A stretch of DNA of 64,000 nucleotides from Edaphochlamys debaryana (taxonomy: Eukaryota; Chlorophyta; Chlorophyceae; Chlamydomonadales). Positions 47,543-56,781 of the stretch are shown here, in pieces (the first letter of the stretch is position 1; every line of letters begins with the position of its first letter). A program made the position numbers and the translations under genes. The notes under the pieces were generated by a model. That model worked only from the letters and a program-made list of their open reading frames with translations. It searched no databases and was not told where the DNA came from. The DNA lies in NCBI GenBank assembly GCA_016858145.1, contig JAEHOE010000014.1, positions 1,116,001 to 1,180,000 on the forward strand, written 5' to 3'.

Positions 47543-50500
47543 ATGGCAGCCCCGAGCCCCGCCTCCCCCGAGCCCGCCCCGGCACCTGCCCCAGCCACCG
47601 CCGCCACCACCGCCGCCGCCTCCTCCGCCACCGCCGCTCTGCTGCTGAGGCTGCTGCAGGCCGCGGCGCCGCTGGCGGGCCCCGTCTGGGAGGGGCCCGA
47701 GCTGGCGGCAGCGGCGGGGCCGGACGAGGCGTACGCGCCGGCCCCGGGGCGGGACGCGACGGGGTATGAGGTCGCTCCCTCCAAGTACAACCCCACGCCG
47801 GGTGAGGGGGGCCCTTGAAGGGGAGGCGGCGCGAAGGGGTTGCACGATAACGCGATCGGCGAGTCCTGGGGACGGGGCGCTGGACATGACCCGGCGATGG
47901 GACTCCCAGCGGCACGGCAACCCGCCTGACGCCGCGTCGCCGGTTGCACCCTGTCCCCGCTATCCGCCCTGCCCTGCCCTGCCCGCCTGGCCCCCCCAGG
48001 CACCGGCCGCACCGGCTTCCTGCCCGTGCCGCCCAACCCCTACCCCTTCTACGGCCCCAGCGAGAAGTACGTGCCCGTGGTGCAGGTGGGGGCGAGGGGG
48101 GAGAGGGGAGAGGGGAGAGGGGGGAAGGGGAGAGGGGGGAAGGGGCTTGGGCCTTGGGGGAGGGTGAAGGGGGCTTGGGGGATGGGGCAGAAGGGAACGG
48201 GTGCTGCCTAGGGGAGAAGTGCGTGACCGTGGTGCAGGCAGCGTTGCTATCTTCCCTGGGCCGGTGGGGCCTGGCGTGTGGGGGCAAGGGGCGGGGGGGA
48301 AGGGGAGGGGCTTGGGTTTCCAGGGGGGCCGGGAGGGAGGGGGCACGCGGTACGTGGCCCAGGGGGCCAGCGCTTGAGGCAAGGGGGGGGGGGGAAGGGG
48401 TGAGGGAGGCGGCAGGGAAGCCGGAGGTACGTGCAAACACCCCTCTCACCCACCCCTCCTCCCACCCCATCCATGATCCTCTCCACCGCAGGCCGATGGC
48501 GGGCAGCTGTCCGGTGAGTTGCGAGCGCAAGGGGAGGGGTGCATGAGGATGCTGGGGACGCAGAGGCCCATGCATGCCCCCCTCCCGGCGAACAGCGACC
48601 CACGCCGCTACGGCCGTGACCAGTCCCCATGCATGCCTGGCAGACTCCGCAGCCACACCCCTCACACCCTCACGCCCTCCCCCGTTGCATCTCCCCCCCA
48701 TCCCTTCCCTACCACCACCACCCCAGAGTGGGAGCCCATGTACGCCCCCAGCCGGGAGCAGGCGGAGGCGGACCGCGCCCGGGCCTACGAGGCGGGGGTG
48801 CCGCACGGTGGGGGTTGGGGAAAGGGGTTTGGGAAAAGGGGAAGGTGGTAATACGGGTGCAGCGAGTTGGCGTGGCGATGCTGTGGGATGGGATGAGACG
48901 AGGCGCGTTGGGTTGTGCAAAGGGCAGCTCTGTTGCGGCCTGCTCGTGCAACCGTCCATTCTTGTCCCCACGCTTTGCTTCCCCCCCCCCTCCTCCCCCC
49001 CCCGCAGGCTACGTGGCCCCCGGCTCCGACGCCTCCGCCTCCGAGGCCCGCCTGGAGCTATGGGTGGTCAGCGAGCTGGTGGGGGGGTGGTGGTGGAGGG
49101 AGAAGGGGGGGAAACTGGCTAAACGGGGGGGAGGCTGCGCTGCGGTGTAACGGGGAGGGCTTGCGGATGGCTTCCTTACTCTGACCCCCTGGCCTCCTCC
49201 CTCCACCCCTCCTACGCCCTCCCTCCCACTCTAACCCCACCCCTCTACCCCACCACCCCACCCCGCCACTCCCCCACCCCACCCCCCAGCACGACGACTC
49301 CGAGTACGGCCCCTCCCGCGACCCCGCCACGGGGTGCCACAGCGGGGGCGCCTTCGTGGTGCGGGTGGGGGCCCGCACGCGGCTGGAGGCGCTGAGGGCG
49401 GCCATACGGGTGGGGAGGGGGTGTGGGGGTGTGTGCGCGGGTTTTGTCATTTGGAAGGCGGTGGGGCGGTTGGTCGAGAAACGGGTTCCGGAGTGATGCG
49501 GTCCCACCGATCTCGATCCCCCTCTCCTGTAGGACGCCGGCGGCATCCCCCCCGCGCTGCAGAAGCTGTCGTACGCGGGGAAGGCCCTGGACGACTCACA
49601 GCGCACCCTGGAGCAGTGAGGGCCCTGGGGGGGAGGGGGGAGAGGGGGGCAGGAGGGTAGGCGGAGAGTGATGGAGGCGCCAGCGCTGCGGCCAGGGAGA
49701 GTGGGGCGGCCTTGGAGGCGGAGACTGCTCCGGATGTAGCTCCATAAATCGCTCCCGTTATACCGGTAGCTCCAATGTGCTCCGGACCAGAGCTTGCGCT
49801 GGTAGTAAGAGCGGGAGGCGTGGAGACGGGCATGCTCCCTCTGGATGGGACGGAGGGGGACGGACAAGAACGCCCGAGACTTGCGCTGCCCTGCATCAGG
49901 CACCCCTGTCCCACCCGAGCCCTTCCACGACCGCCCCGCGTCTTCCCCCGACGCACCGCTCCCCTCCGCTCCAGTCTGCGCCCTTGACCCCCACGCGCCG
50001 CCGCCCCACCTGTCCCGACCCGCTATACCCCGTGCCCCGTGCCTTCTACCAACAGTCCAACGCCCTGATCCACGACGCCTGGTCTGGCCTGGTCCCCTTA
50101 TCCCACGAGTGCCCTCTTCCCCGGGTCCCAAGCAAGTGCCCTCCTCCCCTGGTCCCCTTACCCCACGAGTCCCCTGGTCCCAAGCAAGGTGCCTCGTGCC
50201 TCCCCCCCTCCCCTGACCGCAGCTACGGCGTGGCCTACTGGCACAAGCGCTTCCCGCACTGGCCCATCAAGATCCGGCGATGTGGGTCGGATCTGAATCC
50301 CGGGTCCTTGTGGGGGCCGCACTGGGAGAGGCCATGGGTACGACTTTCGAGGGGGGTGCTGGGTGAAGCGCTGAGCGCACGGCAAGGGGCGGGTGGAGGG
50401 GGCCACACGGGCTCCCTGGCTCCTGTGGCCGGCGGGATGCGGGCGCGGATGCCATAGCGCTGACGCTGCACGGTCACGTGCTCATTCGCCCCTGCCTCCT

Positions 50501-50652
50501 CCCCCCCACCCTCGCCACAGTCTGAGCTGGAGCCGGGCAACGGACGGGGCCGTGACGGGGCCGTGAGGGGGCCGTGGCGCGTGGGGCAGATCCAGCCTCA
50601 GGGGACGGAGGCGAGTTATGCGGGGAGTTATGTGGGGGGGCGACGCCCCTGA
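47543..50652 (+). CDS. Second ubiquitin-fold protein, unrelated to the first (322 aa)
   Basis: Nine exons close in frame: 47543-47801, 48000-48085, 48492-48513, 48727-48807, 49008-49078, 49290-49409, 49533-49615, 50223-50337, 50521-50652. The N-terminal about 85 residues are Ala/Pro-rich, followed by TGRTGFLPVPPNPYPFYGPS and WEPMYAPSREQAEADRARAY. The ubiquitin-like part spans the middle: AFVVRVGARTRLEALRAAIR, AGGIPPALQKLSYAGKALDD, SQRTLEHYGV, where LSYAGKALDD..TLEHYGV matches the ubiquitin LIFAGKQLEDGRTLSDYNI region in position. After it comes FPHWPIKIRR and a Gly/Arg-rich end. The chain does not stop at a diglycine. I do not recognise the family. The last exon is supported by phase and a good acceptor only. 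TGTAA lies 80 nt downstream. Confidence 0.75.
48239..48260. mobile_element. Remnant MITE end inside an intron
   Basis: CAGCGTTGCTATCTTCCCTG plus two bases matches the right end of the MITE at 35303-35530, read on the other strand, at 21 of 22 positions. No matching second end was found nearby. Confidence 0.55.
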
Positions 50653-51801
50653 CCTAGGCGGGCAGGGCAGGGCAGGGCGGGGGCGGCCGGCAGGGGCTTG
50701 CGGTGTGTGGACTGGCTATAGGTAGGGTCGATGTAACGTGCAGCTAGCTGGGTCTGGCTAGGGTGGAGAGATGTGTGGATCGCGGTGGACCTGCAGAGCA
50801 TAGCGCGTAACCCCGAATGTCGGATGATGCAGGGACTTCAAAGGGCATACGGGATGAGATGGAGCTGCAGCCCTGCAGGTGTTGCTGTTTCTTTGTGGGA
50901 GGCCTTGTGGCGATACGATGAGGGCTGGGGCCACAGTACTCGAGCGGCAGAGGGCCATAGGGCCAAGCACGCACCGTAACTTGTTTACATGGATTGACAA
51001 GGGGGCAACCTGAAAGCGGGAACACTGGCATGCTATGCAACTCAACATGGCGGCGCGGGTGTTGTGTAAGCTGCCGCCATGCGTCATGCCGTGTTGCCCT
51101 GATTGCCCCCGCCCTAAACATACACAAAGCCATCGTTGCAATGACGTATCCCCAGCCCCGCCTGAGCTGTCCTGTCCCCTCAGCAATGTACAAGGGGACT
51201 AGGCCCTTTCCCTCGCTTCCCCAAATCACCATTGTTATCTGTACACGGGCAGGTGCATAGCAACGTGCATGCCAACCGTTCCCCTCAAAACATCGAGGCC
51301 TCTACACTGCTGCACGCATGATACAGGCCCCAGCCTTGTCTGCACGCAACGGCGCTCGGTAGGTCTTGGGAGCTCTGCTGCAAGCGGGCGTGAGCAAACC
51401 CTAGGCAGCTCCTTGCCTTATCAAACACCAAATGAATTATACAACGCCCTTCCTGGCTCTCGCCGTTTAAGCCCATGCAGCCCCTGCCAGGCCCCTGAGT
51501 CCCCTTTCAATAGCATCTCAAACTCCCGCCGCCTTAGCGAGCAGCGTGAGGGGTAGCTCCTCCCCCCGCCGTCAAGCCCATGCAGCCGGGCCCCCTTCCA
51601 GACCCTTGACAACACCGCAATCACCTCTCAACCCCCGATAGCAGTCCGCAGTAGCGCCCAGCGCGGTGAGACGCACGGCTTGCCACTGCAGCTTGGAACC
51701 CTGGGCCCAAGCAGGGCTACATGAGGCTCCGCCGGGTCCGCCGGGGATTGGAGGGCCGCTCTAGCCCCGCCGCTGCTCCGCCCAAGCTTGCGCCCGCCTC
51801 A
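50653..51801. other. Intergenic region
   Basis: Starts with the 3'UTR of the second ubiquitin-fold gene. Around 51455-51600 a segment with AAGCCCATGCAGCC occurs twice, suggesting a small tandem duplication. No gene supported. Confidence 0.45.
50732..50736 (+). terminator. TGTAA polyadenylation signal, second ubiquitin-fold gene
   Basis: TGTAA 80 nt after the TGA at 50650-50652. Confidence 0.5.
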
Positions 51802-52491
51802 TCACGCCTGGCTGCTGCCCACCTCCTCCACGGCCTTCGTCTGCTTGGTCTTCTGAGGACGCGAGAAGAGGTGCGACACGAGAGCAACGGGGGGGACAGT
51901 CAGAGCCAAGCGGCAAGCATATACCGGAATGGAAAACGCGGTCCCGGCAAACCCTGAGAGAATCCTCCTTCTCGGGAAGACTCTGAATTGCGGGGCCTTC
52001 AACTGCTGTACACGTGGAGGGGCGCTCAGCACACGGCCCAGGGAACTCACCAGGCCGGAGTGGCAGAAGGGGAGGTCTTGGGCGGCGGTCTGCGGGTGTG
52101 AGGGCGTCGGGGTGGGAGGGTCGGAGCGGTCACTGCGGGTTGCGCTGACTTCTAGCAAAACAGGGGTTTCAGGCACTGCACCGAGGCCCCCGGCCAGGGC
52201 ATTCAAGCATGCCGCGTAACGCCATGGCGGTAGCATTCGCTCGCGCGCTGCCAAGCTACAACCCACCGAGCTCTCTACGTCACAAGCGGCGTCCTGGCAA
52301 TAGTTGACGTGCGGAACCGCAACACCGGTGGTCTTCGGGACCGGGCGCGTCGGGACCGGGCTCCCGCCGCGCGCCGAAGGCAGACGCTGCTTGGGAACCG
52401 GGGCCGCGCGCTTGATGAAGTTGGCGTCCTGATGCGGGCTGCCCACCAGCACCGGCTCCTCCTGCGTCTTTGGCTTCCGGCGGTGCAGCAT
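51802..52491 (-). CDS. Small protein of unknown function with C-terminal membrane segment (about 154 aa)
   Basis: A three-exon model closes in frame: 52491-52267, 52089-52051, 52002-51802. Exon 1 encodes a basic, Pro-rich chain starting MLHRRKPKTQEEPVL and ending near GVAVPHVNYCQD. Exon 3 ends with a hydrophobic stretch (FSIPVYACRLALTVPPVALV) and a charged tail (KTKQTKAVEEV), the layout of a small single-pass membrane protein. GVAVPHVNYC recalls GFAVPNLNYC in the next small gene, and both exon 1s end at a TCG/gtgggt donor, so the two may be distant paralogues. I do not recognise a family. Splicing is supported only by motifs and phase. Confidence 0.42.
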   Translation of the reverse strand: MLHRRKPKTQEEPVLVGSPHQDANFIKRAAPVPKQRLPSARGGSPVPTRPVPKTTGVAVPHVNYCQDAACDVESSVGCSLAARERMLPPWRYAACLNALAGGLGAVPETPVLLEVSATRSDRSDPPTPTPSHPQTAAQDLPFCHSGLVSSLGRVLSAPPRVQQLKAPQFRVFPRRRILSGFAGTAFSIPVYACRLALTVPPVALVSHLFSRPQKTKQTKAVEEVGSSQA

Positions 52492-53791
52492 CTCGACTGA
52501 GATTCGGAGGAGACGCAAGCGAGACTGCCACGAAACTCGGAAGACAGCACCACGAGCGTGTAGTGTGAAGTGCAACGCGAGAGAAGTGCTTGTAGCCGAG
52601 GAGCTCTCTGTACAGCGTCTCCGACGTGTCGAAGCCCTAGTCGTGCAGCCCGGTCAAGCGCCGTGACTTCCAGGCCCGAGACGACGACATCCAGGCCCCG
52701 CGTGCCTCTGCCCACTTGCCACCCCCTCAACCAACACCCCTCTCCTCCTCGTGACCGCCGCCGTCTTCATCGCTTCACCCGTGAACAGCTGGGATTGGCA
52801 GCCCGTGTTGGACCGTCGGACGGTCAGGACCGTGCGGGACCGCCGCCTCGGCTCAGCACGTCGCAGCGAGGCTCAGCGTACCATATCCCGCAGCCCCGTG
52901 CCGGAACGCTGCCCTCTCACAGCAAGTCGGGTATGCTAGGCTCGCTGGCCTGCAGCCAGCACCTACCTACCACATGTCCACACCACCTTCAACCATACAA
53001 CAGCGTACAACCGCATTGAGCAGCCTTGTCGTTCACACCAGCCAGTGAGTCTCCTAAGCAGGTCCCAAGTAAGCAGCAGCCACCCAGGCGCCTTGTAGCC
53101 TGGGTGACCCCCACCTCCTGGCTTAAGACGTTAAGAGGGCCCAAGCGGTGTTGCGCTGCACGTGATAGGGACCATGCCCTCACCCTGCTCGCCCTGACCA
53201 CGCGCACCCACCAAGCAAACACCAGAACCCGGTCTCGGGTGTGCCTCGTACCCTCTCTCAGCTCTTGAAACCAATTTATGGCCGCAATCCCTCAAGCACG
53301 CCCCTCAGGTTTAGTTCTCCTCCCCAGGCAACATGTGACGCCATCAGTCCCCATGACTTGCAAGCAACCCCAGTGGTCGCCACAACGCCCTGTCACGGTC
53401 TGCGGCCATCCTTCACGGACCCCGCCCCGACCCCCCCTGCGCCTGCACGAGGACCAGCAGCACTCCCTCTCCCCCCAGGAGGTTCTGCACCCTGGGGATC
53501 GCTACATCCTCTGAACAAGATCGGCACAAGCCCCTCACTTGCCTTCTACGCCGCCGCCGCTGCTGGATGCTTAGCGCCTCTCTGAAGTCCCACAGTCCTC
53601 AGCGTTCACAATGAAGGACCCCCTGGGGTCACAGCGTCCGACAGGGTCCGACAGGGTCCCACAGGGTCCCGTGCCCCCCATGGACCGCGTGGCGTCCCCA
53701 GGACCTGGTCCCAAATACCTGCCGGGGCCCATAGCGGCCTCCACATCCACTTCATCCCGCAGGATTATTAGGCCTGGGCCCGCTCCCCGGC
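52492..53791. other. Intergenic region between the two small genes
   Basis: No coding signal supported. A short tandem GACAGGGTCC repeat lies near 53640-53672, close to the 3' end of the next minus-strand gene. Confidence 0.45.
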
Positions 53792-54475
53792 TTAAGGCCG
53801 CCAGGGCGCGTCCACCGCCCGCGGGTGCCGCAGGCTCTGCCGCGCGGTCCGTATGGTTGCTGTGGGGTAGCCCCCGGGCTTGAGCTGCAGGTCCCCAACC
53901 AGCTCGAGCCGGGAGGTGGGGGGCGCCTGAGAGCGTGGTGGGGGGCGAGGACGGAGGCGGGAATGGGGTAAGATGGGGTGGAGGCGGGCCCGTTGGGTGT
54001 GGGGGCAAGGCAGCGGAGGGCCCAACCGTGGGGGCGTAGGCGCAAGGGCTTGTGGCCGCTTGAGGCACCCGGTACTTACCCAGCCCACTGCCGCTGGGAG
54101 CTCCTCGATAAGAATGTCACCTGCAACAGTGGCGAGGGCGGAAAGGGTAGAAGCGACAGGGTGATGGTGGAGGGGGGCGTGCTTGTGGGTGCTGCCGATA
54201 GTGATGGGCCCCGACATGCGTGCCGCCCATGTCCCGGTAACTCCGCTCGCAGCAAGCGCCCTCCCCCACCCACCGAGCTCTTCTAGCGTCAATTCGTACT
54301 CCGGACAGTAATTGAGGTTGGGAACGGCGAAGCCCGTCAGCGGCACTCGGCCGTTGATGCCACACGCCACAGGCGACCTCTGTTTGGTGCCTGCAGCTGC
54401 TACACCTCTATTGCTACCGGGCACGTACTGCCATAAGGGCTCGCCCGGCGACCGCAACGTCTTCCGGCCTTGCAT
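53792..54475 (-). CDS. Small protein of unknown function (about 125 aa)
   Basis: Three exons close in frame: 54475-54274, 54120-54080, 53926-53792. The sequence begins MQGRKTLRSPGEPLWQYVPG, continues through GFAVPNLNYCPEYELTLEEL to DILIEELPAAVGW, and ends TSRLELVGDLQLKPGGYPTA followed by a basic tail. No signal peptide or membrane segment is visible. Splice sites are strong (gtaagt after exon 2). It is divergent from CNX3 with 236 bp between the starts. Possible distant paralogue of the preceding small gene. Family unknown. Confidence 0.55.
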   Translation of the reverse strand: MQGRKTLRSPGEPLWQYVPGSNRGVAAAGTKQRSPVACGINGRVPLTGFAVPNLNYCPEYELTLEELGGWGRALAASGVTGTWAARMSGPITIGSTHKHAPLHHHPVASTLSALATVAGDILIEELPAAVGWVSTGCLKRPQALAPTPPRLGPPLPCPHTQRARLHPILPHSRLRPRPPPRSQAPPTSRLELVGDLQLKPGGYPTATIRTARQSLRHPRAVDAPWRP

Positions 54476-54711
54476 GTTGAGGCGACAGCGTGAAGAAGAG
54501 GTATCTGACTGATGAGGGAAGCATGTATCTAACAGAGCTTGCAAGTGATAAGCAGAACGGGTCGAAAGATGGCAGTTTTGCGGCCGGCTTGCATGCGAGC
54601 GACCCTTTGGGTCGGCGACCTGCCTGCGGGCTCATGCAAGCAAGGGCGTCCCGCCCACACGCCAGCTTCACATACACACAAGTAAGAGCAGGATATAGCT
54701 GACACGGTGCC
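54476..54711. promoter_or_regulatory. Divergent upstream region, small gene / CNX3
   Basis: Head-to-head start codons 236 bp apart. It contains an AT-richer stretch (54510-54560) but no clear box. Confidence 0.4.
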
Positions 54712-56781
54712 ATGCTCGCGCTTGCCCGGGCGCTCCTCTCGGTGCATGGCCAGCCGCTGCACGCGGCCAAGGCGCTGGCGGGCCCTCTGGTCGCACTAAG
54801 GCATAGCTCCACGATTAGCGACGTCGCGGAGGCGAACCGGGTGAGCCGACTGGTCCCGCCTCAGCGTGGCACGCAGCCCCCGATGCCCGTCCCACCACCG
54901 CCTTCCGTGCCGCTCTCGCCTAGCTCCACCCCCACAGCACCCCTCCTCCCCGCTGCTGCGCGCAGGAGCTGCAGGAGTTCTTCGGCGTGCCCCCGGGCGC
55001 CCCCGCCTCCGCCCGCGGCCGCAGCCCCACGGCCTCCCCTTCCCGAACCCGCGTGTTTCCTGCCGAGGACCCGGGCCTCATGGGCTCCCTCGCAGACGCT
55101 GCCTCGGCCAGCTTCTCCGCCCCCTTCGCGTCCCCCACGCACCCCCCGTCGCCTGCCTGTTCCTCCACACCCGATTCCACATCCGGGGCGCCGCGGACCG
55201 CGCCCTGGGGCTGGGCAGGCGGTCACGCCGGCGCGGGGGGCCCGGGGCCATCGGTGGAGGCGGAGGCGGGCACGGCGGGCGCGGATGCTGGCGGCGAGGC
55301 CGGGGGCGGGGAGCCGCGGCTGACCCACATCGATGCGTCGGGGTCTGCGTCCATGGTGGATGTGTCGCAGGTGGGGCGGGCCCGTTGCTTTCATGTGGGG
55401 GTGGGGTGGGGTGGGAGTTTGAAGGGGTTCAGAACAGCACCAAGGAGGTCAGCAGTCTGGGCTCTGGGGCCATCGGAACGCACGGCGCTGGCTGCTTGGC
55501 TCGGCGCAAGTGCTGAGTGCGCGATGTTTGGCCCAGGCTGGAAGGAACCGGGAGGGCGCGGGCCTCTGTGGGCCTGTGCCGTCCTGGTGCTGTCCCACAC
55601 CCGAACCCCCCAGCTCCCCAGTCGTGTACCCCCTCCACCCGCCCCAACCGCCTCCCCTGACTCCTCGCCTCCCGACCCTCAAACCCCTCAACCCCTCTTG
55701 CCCCCCACAGAAGGAGGTGACCACGCGCGAGGCCCAGGCCTCCTGCTCCGTGTCCCTGGGCGCGGCCTACCCCCTGGTGGCGGCCAACGCGGCGGGGGCG
55801 GGGCCGGGGCCGGGGGCGGGCGGGCGCGGCAAGGGCGACGTGCTGGGCGTGGCCCAGCTGGCGGGCATCTGCGCCGCCAAGGCCACGGCCTCGCTCATAC
55901 CGCTGTGCCACAACATCTTCATCAGCAAGGCGAGGGGGGAGGCGTGGAGGGGCGGGGGCTGGGGGAGGGTGCCAGGAGGGAATCGGGCAGGAGGGAAAAG
56001 GGTGGGACGAGGCGGGGTGCGCAGCTGCGGATCGCCACCCCGCTCCACCCTCGTCCTACGCTCTGCATCCAACATGCCCTCACCCGCCGTACACCCGCCT
56101 CGTGCCTGCACGCAAGCAGCTGCTAAGCCCCCGCGCCCCGCCCCTCGCCCCCCCCCCCCTCCACCACATCCTCCGACCCCAGGTGGACGTGCAGCTCTCC
56201 CTGGACCCCGCATCCCGCTCCGTGCACGTGCGCGCGCTCGCCCGCACCGATGGCAAGACGGGCGTGGAGATGGAGGCGCTCACGGCCGCCAGCGTGGCGG
56301 CGCTGACGGTGTACGACATGTGCAAGGCGGCGGCCAAGGACATGGTGGGGCTGGGGGGGAGGAGGGGCTGGCGGCGGGGGGGGGAGGAGGGGGCGGCGGG
56401 GGGAGGAGGGGGCGGCGGCGGGCGGCGGGAGGGGGGCGCGGGAGAGGCGGGGGGAGGTGTGGGGGGGCTGGCGGGCTGACAGGCAGAAGCGGGCGGGAGC
56501 CGATGGGTGCTGCGCGGGGCAGGGGCAGCCCGGGAGCTGGTACGTGGTGTGGGGGCACTCAGTCCCAGGCCCAGGCTCCAGGTCCCAGGCCCAGGGCTCT
56601 GCCCGGGGAGACCGCTCGCTGTGGCCTCCACCCCTTTCCCCCTGCCCTCCCCCCGCCCCCCCGCCCCCAGGTCATCTCCCGGCTGCAGCTGGACTACAAG
56701 AGCGGGGGCCGCAGCGGCACCTACCTGCGGGCGGGGCTGCGGAGGGCGGACCTGCTGCCGTCGGCGCGGCCGCCGCTGTAG
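54712..56781 (+). CDS. CNX3: Cyclic pyranopterin monophosphate synthase (MoaC/CNX3), 341 aa
   Basis: Five exons close in frame: 54712-54840, 54966-55370, 55711-55929, 56183-56344, 56671-56781. The N-terminus ([13 protein letters not shown], then [14 protein letters not shown]) is a likely mitochondrial presequence, as for plant CNX3. A low-complexity linker of about 120 residues precedes the catalytic domain: [55 protein letters not shown], then [20 protein letters not shown] followed by VYDMCKA with the catalytic Asp and Lys, and the closing KSGGRSG. The enzyme converts the MoaA/CNX2 product to cPMP, the first stable intermediate of molybdenum cofactor synthesis. Intron 3 begins GC (AAG/gcgagg). 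The insert [12 protein letters not shown] in the first half of the domain is an algal addition. Confidence 0.96.
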
